Below are positions 43,931 through 53,577 of a DNA stretch of 64,000 bases, in pieces. Positions within the stretch are counted from its first letter, which is position 1; every line of letters starts with the position of its first letter. Location of the stretch: positions 124,001 to 188,000 of the forward strand of contig NZ_JBHYFK010000004.1 in the NCBI RefSeq assembly GCF_051859565.1, written 5' to 3'. The notes below the pieces were generated by a model that was given only the letters and a program-made list of their open reading frames with translations, was not told the origin of the DNA and did no database searches. A program made the translations under genes and the position numbers. This DNA is from Glycocaulis sp051859565. Lineage in GTDB: Bacteria; Pseudomonadota; Alphaproteobacteria; Caulobacterales; Maricaulaceae.

Positions 43931-46303
43931 TTAGAACCCTGTACTTGTGCTGAAACGGAAGAACTCACGGCGGTCATACTCTTGATGAACCACTGCTTCG
44001 GCGAAGTCAAAACGCACCGGACCAAATGGCGAGTCCCAGAAAATACTGACGCCCACCGACACACGCGGTGCCAGCTCATCAATCGTGAAGGGCGATGTTG
44101 TTCCGCCTACGTCAGCAATCTGGTCAACTGAAGGCAGGACACCCATCGTGCCAAACTCGGTGAACACGCTCCCGCGTACGCCGTACTGCTCGGGCAGTCC
44201 CAGCGGGAAGCCCAGTTCAAGCGCGCCGATAGCGTAGAAATTGCCACCCAGTGCGTCACCGCGGATCAACTGGCCCTCCGCGTTACGCTGCACGACGCGC
44301 GGGCCAATACCTGCCGTCTCGAACCCGCGGAAGGAATTGCCACCCTTGAAGAAGCGGTCGTTGATCCGCACGTCATCCCCGCCCCAGCCAAGTATCAGGC
44401 CCGTCTCACCGGTCAGGCTGAGGACAATGTCGGGACGGAAGACATTGCGGTAAATGGCGCCGCGCCCTTCCGTACGAACATAGCGCACATCACCGCCAAA
44501 GCCGGCAAGCTCCTGATTCAGGTTGAGCTGAAAACCATTCGTCGGACGGCGGAAATCGTCAATCCGGTTCCACGCTACGGAGTAGCCTACAAGGGATGTA
44601 AGCCGTGAGCCCGACGCGCGGGCAATGGCGCTGGATACGCCGGCAAAGGTGCGCACCTCGTCATTGCGCAGTGTAAAATTCAACCCGCCTTCAACCGAAG
44701 CGGTGAGCGGAAAGCCCGTACGCAGGCTGAAGCCGGTGGATTCAGTTTCAAAGGATGCTTCCCTTGAGAAGTTGGAGCGCACCTGGAACAGGTCGAAACC
44801 GGCCGCAAGATTGCGGTCGAGGAAGCGCGGTTCGGTGAAACGGATATCGATCTGGCGGCGGCGTGAACTTTCCGAAACACGAAGACGCAGGAACTGGCCG
44901 CGGCCACGCAGATTCCGCTCCGATACCGAGAAATCAACAAGGAAGGAGTCTGTCGAAGAGTAACCCACGCCGAAAGCAAGTTCGCCGGTAGGCTGCTCGG
45001 TTACGTTCACCTGCAGCCGCGCACGATCCGCGCTGCTTCCCTGTACTGGTGTAATTTCGACATTTTCAAAGAAGCCGAGGCGCCGCACCCGCTGACGCGA
45101 CAGATTCACCAGCACCTGGTTGAACGCATCACCTTCTACCAGCTCCATTTCCCGCCGGATCACCCGGTCGAGGGTACGTGAATTGCCCAGAATATCGATC
45201 CGCTCGATATATACGCGCGGCGCCGGATTGATGACGTATTCAATATCGACCGTCTGCGTTTCCCGGTTCGTGCGCACGCGCGGACGAACATCCACGAACG
45301 CATACCCTGCGGCACCGGCGGCGAAGGTCAGCGTATCCACGGATTCTTCAATCCGGCTGCCCACATACAGGCTGCCCGGACGGGTAGAGACGATCGCCTC
45401 AAGATATTCGGAGCTGAGATCTTCAATCTCGGTCGTGACCGTGATCTCTCCGAAATTATACACTTGGCCTTCATCGACCGTGTAGGTGATGTAGAAACCG
45501 GACTGGTCAGGCACCAGTTCGGCAATGGCCGAACTCACGCGGAAGTCGGCATATCCACGATCGGCGTAGAATTCACGCAGCCTTTCACGGTCAAATTCGA
45601 GACGATCCGGATCATAGTTGTCATTGGAGTTGAAAAGACGCCACCAGCGCGCTTCGCTGGTTACGACTTCGCCGCGCAGGCGGCGGTCAGAAAAGGCGCG
45701 GTTACCCACGAAATTGATCCGCCGCACGCCAGTCGTCGGGCCTTCCGAAATCTCGAAAACGAGGTCGACCCGGTTCTGCGGCAGCTCGACAATCTGCGGG
45801 TTTACCTGCACGGCGAAACGGCCAGAGCGGCGATAGACCTCAAGGATACGCTGGACATCCGCCTGGACGCGGGCGCGCGTGAACAGGGCTCGCGGCTGGA
45901 GCTGGATCTCGTCGGTGATCCGGCTGTCACTGACCGCGCGGTTGCCTTCCAGCACGACCCGGTTGATGACCGGATTCTCGCGCACGAAGATGATGAGCGT
46001 AGAACCCTCAATGCCTACGCGGACATCAGCAAACAGATTGGTCGCGAACAGGGTCTGGATCGACAGGTTGATCAGCCGCGGGTCAGCCGCATCGCCCGGT
46101 CGCACCAGCATGTAGGACAGGATGGTGTCGGCTTCGACACGCTGATTACCCTCAACGAGAATCTGCATGACGCGCACAGGCCCCTGCTCTTCCTGCAGGC
46201 TTTGCGCATCCAGCTGGGGCGCTTGCTCCTGGGCCGGCTGGGCATAGGCCAGCGGTGAGCACAGAAACGCCAGGGCCGCTATCGTCCAGACGAAAAACTT
46301 CAT
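43931..46303 (-). CDS. bamA: Outer membrane protein assembly factor BamA
   Basis: Inserts beta-barrel proteins in the outer membrane. It has 790 residues: a signal peptide (FFVWTIAALAFLCSPLAYAQ), five POTRA domains (from VRVMQILVEGNQRVEAD), then the Omp85 barrel with the loop-6 motif GGNSFRGFETAGIG (RGF) near 665. The C-terminus ends in Phe (STSTGF) as barrel proteins do. The ATG at 46303 has AGGGTGG upstream. It follows rseP. Confidence 0.96.
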   Translation of the reverse strand: MKFFVWTIAALAFLCSPLAYAQPAQEQAPQLDAQSLQEEQGPVRVMQILVEGNQRVEADTILSYMLVRPGDAADPRLINLSIQTLFATNLFADVRVGIEGSTLIIFVRENPVINRVVLEGNRAVSDSRITDEIQLQPRALFTRARVQADVQRILEVYRRSGRFAVQVNPQIVELPQNRVDLVFEISEGPTTGVRRINFVGNRAFSDRRLRGEVVTSEARWWRLFNSNDNYDPDRLEFDRERLREFYADRGYADFRVSSAIAELVPDQSGFYITYTVDEGQVYNFGEITVTTEIEDLSSEYLEAIVSTRPGSLYVGSRIEESVDTLTFAAGAAGYAFVDVRPRVRTNRETQTVDIEYVINPAPRVYIERIDILGNSRTLDRVIRREMELVEGDAFNQVLVNLSRQRVRRLGFFENVEITPVQGSSADRARLQVNVTEQPTGELAFGVGYSSTDSFLVDFSVSERNLRGRGQFLRLRVSESSRRRQIDIRFTEPRFLDRNLAAGFDLFQVRSNFSREASFETESTGFSLRTGFPLTASVEGGLNFTLRNDEVRTFAGVSSAIARASGSRLTSLVGYSVAWNRIDDFRRPTNGFQLNLNQELAGFGGDVRYVRTEGRGAIYRNVFRPDIVLSLTGETGLILGWGGDDVRINDRFFKGGNSFRGFETAGIGPRVVQRNAEGQLIRGDALGGNFYAIGALELGFPLGLPEQYGVRGSVFTEFGTMGVLPSVDQIADVGGTTSPFTIDELAPRVSVGVSIFWDSPFGPVRFDFAEAVVHQEYDRREFFRFSTSTGF

Positions 46304-46337
46304 TGACTGCACCACCCTGGTCCCGTTCTGCCAGCCA

Positions 46338-47537
46338 TCATGAGAAGAGGCCAACCAGATAACTCAAATCATTCCAAGTGGCGACAACCATCAGCCCGAG
46401 GATCAGCGCGAGACCGGCCTTGAGGCCAATCGACTGAACCGAAGGGCTGGGTGGATGTTTCGCCACGGCTTCGTAGGCGTAATACACAAGGTGGCCACCG
46501 TCTAGAACCGGGATTGGCAGGAGGTTCATCAAACCGATCGCCACCGACAACAGCCCGGCCAGCAGGACAAGGCTCGTCAGAAGCCGTGCCAGTGCGGCCC
46601 CCAGATCATAGCTTGCGCCTTCCTGCGCGCCGGGATCACTGACAGCCGTATTGGCAATCTGCCCCGCCGTAGTGGCGATTCCCAGCGGCCCGTTTATGTG
46701 CTCGAACGACGCCCGGAACGTGACCAGGCGCGCCATGTAGTCAACAATTGTTACCGAAATATCGGCCGTACGCGTGACGCCATGGCCAAGCGCCTCAATA
46801 GGCCCGAACCGGCGCTGGACGATTTCGGCATCGCGGGAAAGGCCGACACCCAGATAGCCGAATGCCCGCGTACCGCCGAGCCCGTCATCACGCATCTGCC
46901 GACGCGGCGTGGCCTCCAGGGCCAGCTCCGCTCCGTCCCGCTCTACCGTGAAACGCATGGGCTGTCCTGCCCGCGTCATCACGGCTTGCGAGAGATCGGT
47001 AAAGGTGCGGGCGCGTTGCCCATCGATTGTGAGCAGCAAATCGCCGGCCTGGAAGCCCGCCGCTTCGGCGGGACTGTCTGCTTCCACCTGACCGATACGG
47101 GGCTCTATCGTTACATCGCCGCGCACCATGCCCAGTGCGGCAAACAGCACGATGGCGAGCAGGAAATTGGCCACCGGACCGGCCAGCACAATAATCGCAC
47201 GCTGCCACACCGGTTTGAAATGAAACACTTTTCCGGAGTCGCTGCGCGCGGCGCGCAGGCGCTCAAGCGTTTCGGGGTCGCGCGCGCTTGCTGCATTGGC
47301 ATCACCGAGAAAGCGGACATACCCACCGAGTGGCAACCCGGCCACCCGCCACAACGTGCCCTTGCGGTCGTGCCAGCTGAACAGGGTCGGACCGAAGCCG
47401 ATCGAAAACACCTCGGCGTGAACCCCAAAAAAACGGCCGGCGAGATAATGTCCCAGTTCGTGGATGACCACGACAAAGGAAATCACGGCAACGAAGGCCG
47501 CGACGCTGAGCAGTCCCGATCCAAGCAAGTCCGTCAC
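46338..47537 (-). CDS. rseP: Site-2 zinc metalloprotease RseP/MmpA
   Basis: Intramembrane protease. The Caulobacter relative MmpA cleaves PodJ, and the E. coli relative cleaves RseA. It has 399 residues. H26-E-x-x-H30 (VVIHELGHYLAG) lies in the first helix. One PDZ domain lies near 120-200 (VEADSPAEAAGFQAGD), and NLLPIPVLDGGHLVYY near 345 carries the third zinc ligand. The start is GTG. It lies between dxr and bamA, as in relatives. Confidence 0.94.
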   Translation of the reverse strand: MTDLLGSGLLSVAAFVAVISFVVVIHELGHYLAGRFFGVHAEVFSIGFGPTLFSWHDRKGTLWRVAGLPLGGYVRFLGDANAASARDPETLERLRAARSDSGKVFHFKPVWQRAIIVLAGPVANFLLAIVLFAALGMVRGDVTIEPRIGQVEADSPAEAAGFQAGDLLLTIDGQRARTFTDLSQAVMTRAGQPMRFTVERDGAELALEATPRRQMRDDGLGGTRAFGYLGVGLSRDAEIVQRRFGPIEALGHGVTRTADISVTIVDYMARLVTFRASFEHINGPLGIATTAGQIANTAVSDPGAQEGASYDLGAALARLLTSLVLLAGLLSVAIGLMNLLPIPVLDGGHLVYYAYEAVAKHPPSPSVQSIGLKAGLALILGLMVVATWNDLSYLVGLFS

Positions 47538-47543
47538 GCTGCC

Positions 47544-48743
47544 TTATGCTCCCTGTGCAAGGCTGGCGCTGCGCCGCGCGCGCGCCTTTACCAGCGATAC
47601 TGCAAGCTCGCGCGCTGCAGCGTCCGCCGCGTATACCGTATCGAAGTCGGTCAAAGAACCTCTGGCTACCCCCTCACCCTGGTCCAGAGAGTCCGCAACG
47701 ATTGCGGCGATGTCAAGGAAGCCGACATGACCATTCAGAAAGGCGTCCACCGCGATTTCATTGGCGGCGTTCAGGATGACAGGGCTCGCCCCGCCTTCCC
47801 GGAAAGCAGCGCGCGCGAGCTCCAGAGCCGGGAAACGCTGCGGATCGGGAGCCTCAAAAGTCAGCTTGCCCAGAGCCGGCAGGTCGAGGCGTGAAACGCT
47901 CGTTTCCATGCGGTCCGGCCAGCCCAGTGCATGGGCAATCGGAGTGCGCATATCGGGCGTGCCCATCTGGGCCAGCAGGCCGCCATCCTGATGCTCCACG
48001 AGCCCGTGCACGATGGATTCCGGGTGAACGATCACATCCACTCTCTCTGGCGGCAGGGCGAAGAGGTGGCAGGCCTCGATGACCTCCAGCCCCTTGTTCA
48101 TCATCGTTGCCGAATCCACGGATATCTTGGCGCCCATCGACCATACAGGGTGGGCAACTGCATCACGGGCAGTGGCACGCGCCATGGTCTCAAGGCTGGA
48201 ATTACGGAACGGCCCGCCGGATGCGGTCAGGATGATCCGGCGCACGCTGGCCGCATCGCTCCCCCCGAGGGCCTGAAAAATCGCGTTATGCTCGGAATCG
48301 ACCGGCAGGATCGTCGCGCCGGATCGGCGCGCGCTTTCCATGAAAAGCGGCCCGGCGCAAACAAGCGCTTCCTTGTTGGCCAGCGCGACAACCTTGCCGC
48401 GTTTTACCGCCGCCAGTGTAGGCGCCAGGCCCGCAGCACCGACAATGGCGGCCATTGTCCAGTCCGCGTCCATCGAAGCGGCCTCGGCAACAGCTGACGC
48501 GCCAGCACCCCATTGCAGGCCCGAGCCTGCCAGAGCGGCCTCCAGCACATGGGCCTGGCGTGGATCAGAAAGCGCCGTGAAGCGCGGACGGAAGCGCAAG
48601 GCCAGCTCTGCGAGCTCTGCCGCGCGGGTATTGGCCGTCAGGGCCGTGACGGCGTACTGCCCGGCAGGTGCTGCCGCTATCAGGTCAAGCGTCGCCAGCC
48701 CGACCGAGCCCGTTGCCCCCAGAATGGAAACGCTGCGCGTCAT
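47544..48743 (-). CDS. dxr: 1-deoxy-D-xylulose-5-phosphate reductoisomerase
   Basis: Commits carbon to isoprenoids via the MEP route (NADPH and metal dependent). It has 399 residues: NADPH fold SILGATGSVGLATLDL, LANKEALVCAGPLFM, PVDSEHNAIFQAL (metal Asp/Glu) and STMMNKGLEVIEACHLF. It sits with uppS and cdsA, so isoprenoid precursors and their lipid carrier are made from one cluster. Confidence 0.96.
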   Translation of the reverse strand: MTRSVSILGATGSVGLATLDLIAAAPAGQYAVTALTANTRAAELAELALRFRPRFTALSDPRQAHVLEAALAGSGLQWGAGASAVAEAASMDADWTMAAIVGAAGLAPTLAAVKRGKVVALANKEALVCAGPLFMESARRSGATILPVDSEHNAIFQALGGSDAASVRRIILTASGGPFRNSSLETMARATARDAVAHPVWSMGAKISVDSATMMNKGLEVIEACHLFALPPERVDVIVHPESIVHGLVEHQDGGLLAQMGTPDMRTPIAHALGWPDRMETSVSRLDLPALGKLTFEAPDPQRFPALELARAAFREGGASPVILNAANEIAVDAFLNGHVGFLDIAAIVADSLDQGEGVARGSLTDFDTVYAADAAARELAVSLVKARARRSASLAQGA

Positions 48744-49571
48744 CTAGAAGCTCCCGCCCGGCCATCCGGCAGGTGCCAGAAGGGAAAAAAGGCCGGCAAA
48801 AACAGTCGCGAGCATCAAGGCGTCCACCCTGTCCAGCACCCCGCCATGGCCGGGGATCAGCGTCCCTGCATCCTTCACGCCAAACCGGCGCTTGGCGAGT
48901 GACATTACCAGATCACCTGCAACAGCCATGCCCGCAGCCGGCAATGCCGCCGCCAGCGCATAGGCCGGGTCCAGCCCCCACATGCCCGCAACCAGGACAC
49001 CGGCCGCCGCGCCGCATCCGACCCCGGCCACCAGCCCGGTCCACGTCTTGTTGGGGCTGGCGGCGGGCAGAAGTTTCGGTCCGCCCAGCCAGGTGCCCGC
49101 AAGATAGGCGAATGTGTCAGCCGCCCAGACCACAGCCAGCAGGAACAACAAGGCGCCGAGCCCGCCATCTGCCGCGCGCAGGCCAACAAGGATGCTGGCC
49201 GCGCTCGCGACATAGATGAGGCCCAGCGGCGCTTCCCACGCCCTGCCCCGCCTGCGGCGGTCCAGATAGGCGCCCGCCGAACCAGCCAGCACCCAGACGG
49301 CGCACCAGACCCATTCGCCATTGGCGGCCAGCAGAACCGCGCCAACGGCTGTGCCCGTAGCGATGGAGAAGGCGCGCGGCGGCGCATCCCGGTCCGACAT
49401 GCGCACCCATTCCCACGCCATGGCGGCCGAGAAGGCAGCGACAAAGATGGCGAACGGGTAGCCGCCAAGCCAGACCAGCCCCAGAGCCAGCGGTGCGAGC
49501 ACGAGAGCCGATGCCAGCCTGCGCAGGAATACCGGGTCTCTGGGTCCGGGAAGGCGCGCCAGCAGACTCAC
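48744..49571 (-). CDS. cdsA: Phosphatidate cytidylyltransferase CdsA
   Basis: Makes CDP-diacylglycerol for phospholipids. It has about 275 residues with several membrane helices and the C-terminal CDS signature SLAKRRFGVKDAGTLIPGHGG then LDRVDALM. The start is the GTG at 49571, overlapping the uppS stop as GTGA; the longer ORF is antisense noise. It directly abuts dxr. Confidence 0.92.
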   Translation of the reverse strand: MSLLARLPGPRDPVFLRRLASALVLAPLALGLVWLGGYPFAIFVAAFSAAMAWEWVRMSDRDAPPRAFSIATGTAVGAVLLAANGEWVWCAVWVLAGSAGAYLDRRRRGRAWEAPLGLIYVASAASILVGLRAADGGLGALLFLLAVVWAADTFAYLAGTWLGGPKLLPAASPNKTWTGLVAGVGCGAAAGVLVAGMWGLDPAYALAAALPAAGMAVAGDLVMSLAKRRFGVKDAGTLIPGHGGVLDRVDALMLATVFAGLFSLLAPAGWPGGSF

Positions 49572-50290
49572 GGGCGGCCGCCGAAACGCCGGTTGCGCGC
49601 CTGGTAGATGGCGATCGCCTCCTTCATGTGGTCCACCGAAAAGTCGGGCCACAACACATCCATGAAAACCAGCTCCGAGTACGCACCCTGCCATAGCAGG
49701 AAGTTGGATATGCGCATCTCGCCGCTGGTGCGGATAATCATGTCGGGGTCAGGCAGGCCGCTGGTATCAAGGCGCGCGGCGAAAGCCTTTTCGTCAATCT
49801 CGCCTTGCAGGGCGCCGGCCTGAGCCTCTGCCAGCAGCGCCTTGGCTGTCCGGACGATTTCGTCGCGGCCACCATAGTTGAACGCCACATTGAGATTGAA
49901 TCTTGAATTGGAGGCGGTCCGCGCCTCCGCACGGTCAATAATGTCCAGAATGTCTCGCGAAAGACCCTGGCGGCTGCCCAGGATACGCACCCGAACGCCA
50001 TTGCGTGCCAGATCGTCCAGATCGGCGTCGACAAATTGCTTGAGCAGGTCAAACAGCGTGCTGACTTCCTCGGAAGAGCGCCGCCAGTTCTCGGTCGAAA
50101 AGCCAAAAAGGGTCAGATGGGTCACGCCCAGATCAGCCGAACCGCGCACCAGCGCGCGGACGGCCTCCACACCCTGCCGGTGTCCCATGGCTCTGGGCAG
50201 ACCGCGCGCGGCCGCCCATCGCCCGTTTCCGTCCATAATCACGGCAACGTGGCGCGGCACCGGAATCTGGCCGCCGGGTTCAGCTGACAT
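49568..50290 (-). CDS. uppS: Undecaprenyl diphosphate synthase (cis-prenyltransferase)
   Basis: Makes the C55 carrier lipid for peptidoglycan and polysaccharides. It has 240 residues: VIMDGNGRWAAARGLPRAMGH (catalytic Asp, pyrophosphate site), TLFGFSTENWRR and the C-terminal PDMIIRTSGEMRISNFLLWQGAYSE region in two parts. It overlaps cdsA by 4 bp. Confidence 0.96.
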   Translation of the reverse strand: MSAEPGGQIPVPRHVAVIMDGNGRWAAARGLPRAMGHRQGVEAVRALVRGSADLGVTHLTLFGFSTENWRRSSEEVSTLFDLLKQFVDADLDDLARNGVRVRILGSRQGLSRDILDIIDRAEARTASNSRFNLNVAFNYGGRDEIVRTAKALLAEAQAGALQGEIDEKAFAARLDTSGLPDPDMIIRTSGEMRISNFLLWQGAYSELVFMDVLWPDFSVDHMKEAIAIYQARNRRFGGRP

Positions 50291-50333
50291 CGCAAACAGT
50301 CCTCCCCGGACCTGTCAGACAGCAAGCAGGCAA

Positions 50334-50900
50334 TCAGACCTGCGTGATTTCTTCCTGCTTGGCCTTAAGCAGCTCGTCGATCGCGGCGATATTATGGTCG
50401 GTGGCCTTCTGGACCTGATCGGAAAAACGCTTGTGCTCGTCTTCGCTGATCAGATTGTCCTTCTCGGCGCGCTTGAGCGCTTCCATACCGTCCCGGCGCA
50501 CATTGCGCACCGCCACGCGCGCCTGCTCGGCATAGGTGCCAGCCGTCTTGGCCAGCTCGGCGCGGCGCTCTTCATTGAGCGGCGGGATCGGGATGCGGAT
50601 CAGCGTTCCTTCAACAACCGGATTAAGGCCCAGCGAAGAGTTGCGGATCGCCTTGTCCACAGCTGGCGCAAGATTCTTGTCCCAGACCTGAACCGACAGC
50701 ATGCGCGATTCCGGAACAGACACGGTACCGACCTGGTTGATCGGGGTCAGGCTGCCATAGGCGTCGATCTTGATCGGATCGAGCAGCGCGATGCTGGCGC
50801 GTCCGGTGCGAAGCCCGCCAAACTCCTTCTTCAGCGCCTCAACAGCACCGTCCATGCGGCGCTCGATATCCTTCAGGCTAAAATCGCCAGCCTTGCTCAT
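50334..50900 (-). CDS. frr: Ribosome recycling factor
   Basis: Splits post-termination ribosomes with EF-G. It has 188 residues from MSKAGDFSLKDIE: the three-helix bundle includes LRTGRASIALLDPIKIDAYGS and VRNVRRDGMEALKRAEKD. The upstream ORF extension overlaps pyrH and is discarded. pyrH ends 8 bp before its start, the conserved rpsB-tsf-pyrH-frr order. Confidence 0.96.
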   Translation of the reverse strand: MSKAGDFSLKDIERRMDGAVEALKKEFGGLRTGRASIALLDPIKIDAYGSLTPINQVGTVSVPESRMLSVQVWDKNLAPAVDKAIRNSSLGLNPVVEGTLIRIPIPPLNEERRAELAKTAGTYAEQARVAVRNVRRDGMEALKRAEKDNLISEDEHKRFSDQVQKATDHNIAAIDELLKAKQEEITQV

Positions 50901-50907
50901 ACTGTCC

Positions 50908-51672
50908 TCACCTCTTTTGTGCCGGTTTGGGCCCGACCACGGTGCAAACGCCCCGCCCGTCAAGCACATCGGCCAGACCATTCGTCTTCTGGATATCAAA
51001 CACCACAATCGGTATCTGGTTGTCGCGCATCAGGGTCACCGCCGATGCGTCCATCACTTTCAGGTCGCGCGCGATAACATCAAGATAGTCCAGCTGGTCA
51101 TAGCGTTCGGCGTTCGGATCCTTCTTGGGATCCGCCGAATAAACGCCATCGACCTGCGTGCCCTTGAACAGGGCATCACAGCCCATCTCAGCCGCGCGCA
51201 GCGCCGCCGCCGTATCGGTTGTGAAGAACGGATTGCCGGTTCCGGCCGCGAAAATCACCACCCGGCCCTTTTCCATGTGGCGCACGGCCCGGCGGCGGAT
51301 ATAGGGCTCGCACACCGTCGTCATCGGGATGGCCGACTGAACACGCGTCTGCACGCCCCGGCGTTCCAGCGCCGTCTGCATGGCCAGCGCATTCATCACG
51401 GTTGCCAGCATGCCCATATAGTCAGCCGCAGCCCGGTCCATGCCCTTGGCGGCTGCCTGCAGGCCACGGAAAATATTCCCGCCGCCAATTACAAGGCACA
51501 TTTCATAACCGGCCTTCACCGCAGCGCCGACTTCCTCGGCAATGCGTTCGGCCGTGTTCATGTCGATCCCGTAGGACTGATCGCCCATCAGCGCCTCGCC
51601 GGAAACCTTCAAAAGGACCCTGCGATAGGGTCCGGAGGGAACCGGGCGGGCGTCGGCGGGTATCTCGCTCAC
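50908..51672 (-). CDS. pyrH: UMP kinase
   Basis: Phosphorylates UMP to UDP; a hexameric enzyme of the amino-acid kinase fold, allosterically controlled by GTP/UTP in related species. It has 254 residues: RVLLKVSGEALMGDQ, IGGGNIFRGLQAA, ALAMQTALERRGV and GNPFFTTDTAAALRA. The start is GTG. A strong hairpin separates it from tsf. Confidence 0.96.
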   Translation of the reverse strand: MSEIPADARPVPSGPYRRVLLKVSGEALMGDQSYGIDMNTAERIAEEVGAAVKAGYEMCLVIGGGNIFRGLQAAAKGMDRAAADYMGMLATVMNALAMQTALERRGVQTRVQSAIPMTTVCEPYIRRRAVRHMEKGRVVIFAAGTGNPFFTTDTAAALRAAEMGCDALFKGTQVDGVYSADPKKDPNAERYDQLDYLDVIARDLKVMDASAVTLMRDNQIPIVVFDIQKTNGLADVLDGRGVCTVVGPKPAQKR

Positions 51673-51702
51673 GGGTATCGTTGCTCCGTCCTGTAAAGCT
51701 GT

Positions 51703-51731
51703 TCCGGCGGCTGGATAGTCCAGCCGCCGGA
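51703..51731 (-). promoter_or_regulatory. Perfect 13-bp hairpin between tsf and pyrH
   Basis: TCCGGCGGCTGGA and TCCAGCCGCCGGA pair without mismatch around a TAG loop. No U-run follows on the minus strand, so it may attenuate or protect the message instead of ending it. This would lower pyrH/frr relative to rpsB/tsf. Confidence 0.6.
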
Positions 51732-51741
51732 GATATTCAGA

Positions 51742-52683
51742 TCACGATTTGCCGAGCGCGGCCACTTCGGCAGCGAAATCTTCTTCTTTCTTCTCCACGC
51801 CTTCACCCAGCACCATGCGGACAAAACCCGTCAGCTTGATGGGGGCGCCCGCATCCTTGGCTGCCGCCGCGATGGCGCCTTCAACCGTCAGATCCGGATC
51901 AAAGACGAAGACCTGCTTGAGAAGCACGACTTCCTCGTAGAACTTGCGCAGGCGGCCTTCGACCATCTTCTCGATGATGGCTTCGGGCTTGCCCGACTGG
52001 CGGGCCTGGTCAGCGAACACCGCTTTCTCACGCTCGATGACGTCAGCGGACAGCTCGTCCACATCAACCGCCAGCGCCACAGCCGGTGAACCGGCGGCAA
52101 CGTGCATGGCGATCTTGCGGCCAAGCTCGGCCAGAACAGCCTTGTCACCCGTCGATTCAAGCGCGACCAGCACGCCGATTTTGCCAAGCCCGTCAGCGGC
52201 GGCGTTGTGGACATAGCTGGCCACCACACCGTTCTCGACCGAAAGCGCTGACACACGGCGCAGCGACATGTTCTCGCCAATCTTGGCAATCAGGCTGGTC
52301 AGGCTGTCCTCAACCGTCTCGCCAGACTTCGTCTTGGCCTGACGCAGCGCATCGGCATTGTCGGCATCGATGCCCAGTGCGGTGATTTCAGTGACGGCCG
52401 CCTGGAACAGCTCGTTACGGGCCACGAAGTCGGTCTCGGCATTCACCTCGACGGCAGCTGCCGCCATGCCATTGCCGCGAGCCGCAGAGGCAACGCCCAC
52501 AAGGCCATCGGCCGCTACGCGGTCAGCTTTCTTGGCCGCCTTGGACAGGCCCTTCTTGCGAAGCCAGTCAATGGCTGCCTCGACGTCACCATTGGTTTCA
52601 GCGAGCGCCTTCTTGCAGTCCATCATGCCCGCGCCGGTGCGTTCGCGCAGGTCCTTGACGAGAGCGGCTGTGATCTCGGCCAT
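51742..52683 (-). CDS. tsf: Elongation factor Ts
   Basis: Nucleotide exchange factor for EF-Tu. It has 313 residues: N-terminal UBA-like ALVKDLRERTGAGMMDCKKAL, core VEVNAETDFVARNELF, then the dimerisation and C-terminal modules (GFVRMVLGEGVEKKEEDF). It starts 33 bp after rpsB. Confidence 0.96.
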   Translation of the reverse strand: MAEITAALVKDLRERTGAGMMDCKKALAETNGDVEAAIDWLRKKGLSKAAKKADRVAADGLVGVASAARGNGMAAAAVEVNAETDFVARNELFQAAVTEITALGIDADNADALRQAKTKSGETVEDSLTSLIAKIGENMSLRRVSALSVENGVVASYVHNAAADGLGKIGVLVALESTGDKAVLAELGRKIAMHVAAGSPAVALAVDVDELSADVIEREKAVFADQARQSGKPEAIIEKMVEGRLRKFYEEVVLLKQVFVFDPDLTVEGAIAAAAKDAGAPIKLTGFVRMVLGEGVEKKEEDFAAEVAALGKS

Positions 52684-52716
52684 GGGGAGTCTCCTGTTAT
52701 TTTTGTGTCGTTCGAC

Positions 52717-53538
52717 TTAGGCTTTGGCGTCTTCGCTGGCGGGTTCCGCAGCAGCCTCGGCTTGTGCCTCGGGGGCGTCTTCGGTCAGCGCCGGCTCGAC
52801 CGCCGGGTTAACTGCAGCGCCCATATCGACGCCCAGCGACGCCTGGCTGTCGGAAATGCCGTCCAGCACCGCATCGGCGACGAGGTCGCAGTAGAGCGCG
52901 ATGGCACGGGCCGCATCATCATTGCCGGGAATCGGGAAATCCACCGGATCGGGATCGCAATTGGTGTCCACCACGGCCACGACCGGGATGTTCAGACGCC
53001 GGGCTTCCTGAATGGCGATCGCTTCCTTGTTGGTGTCGATCACGAAGATAAGGTCCGGCGTGCCGCCCATTTCCTTGATGCCGCCGAGCGAACGCTCCAG
53101 CTTCTCGCGCTCGCGCGTGAGCATCAGGATCTCTTTCTTGGTGAGGCCTTGCGGGCCGCCATCCTGATCGAGAATGCCTTCCAGCTCGCGCAGGCGGGCG
53201 ATCGAGATCGAGATCGTGCGCCAGTTGGTCAGCGTGCCGCCGAGCCAGCGATGGTTCATATAGTACTGCGCGCAGCGCTGCGCGGCCTGTGCGACCGGCT
53301 CGGACGCCTGACGCTTGGTGCCGACAAACAGGACGCGGCCACCGTTGGCCGCCACTTCGCGCACCTTCACCAGTGCCTGATGGAGCAGCGGAACCGTCTG
53401 CGACAGGTCGATAATGTGGATGTTGGAACGCTCACCGAAGATGAACGGACGCATCTTGGGGTTCCAGCGGTGGGTCTGGTGACCGAAGTGCGCACCAGCT
53501 TCAAGGAGCTGACGCATGGAGAAGTCAGGAAGGGCCAT
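52717..53538 (-). CDS. rpsB: 30S ribosomal protein S2
   Basis: The protein has 273 residues from MALPDFSMRQLLEAGAHFGH. S2 signatures are HRWNPKMRPFIFGERSNIHIIDL and DLIFVIDTNKEAIAIQEARRL with PVVAVVDTNCDP. An acidic Ala/Glu-rich tail (EAQAEAAAEPASEDAKA) extends the C-terminus. A leader hairpin and an A/G-rich ribosome binding site precede it. It heads rpsB-tsf-pyrH-frr. Confidence 0.96.
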   Translation of the reverse strand: MALPDFSMRQLLEAGAHFGHQTHRWNPKMRPFIFGERSNIHIIDLSQTVPLLHQALVKVREVAANGGRVLFVGTKRQASEPVAQAAQRCAQYYMNHRWLGGTLTNWRTISISIARLRELEGILDQDGGPQGLTKKEILMLTREREKLERSLGGIKEMGGTPDLIFVIDTNKEAIAIQEARRLNIPVVAVVDTNCDPDPVDFPIPGNDDAARAIALYCDLVADAVLDGISDSQASLGVDMGAAVNPAVEPALTEDAPEAQAEAAAEPASEDAKA

Positions 53539-53562
53539 ATCGATTTTCCTTTTCCGGTTGGC

Positions 53563-53577
53563 CTCCGCAGGGCGGAG
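53563..53577 (-). promoter_or_regulatory. Hairpin in the rpsB leader
   Basis: CTCCGC-AGG-GCGGAG forms a 6-bp stem 25 nt before the rpsB start. S2 controls its own synthesis through leader RNA in several bacteria; a role here is inference. The rest of the gap 53539-53745 shows no gene. A TTCGAA at about 53628 looks like a tRNA T-loop, but no tRNA fold fits. Confidence 0.4.

Noticed and set aside
51703..51731. Intrinsic terminator after tsf
   Set aside because: The stem is perfect, but no U-run follows and pyrH is normally co-transcribed with tsf.
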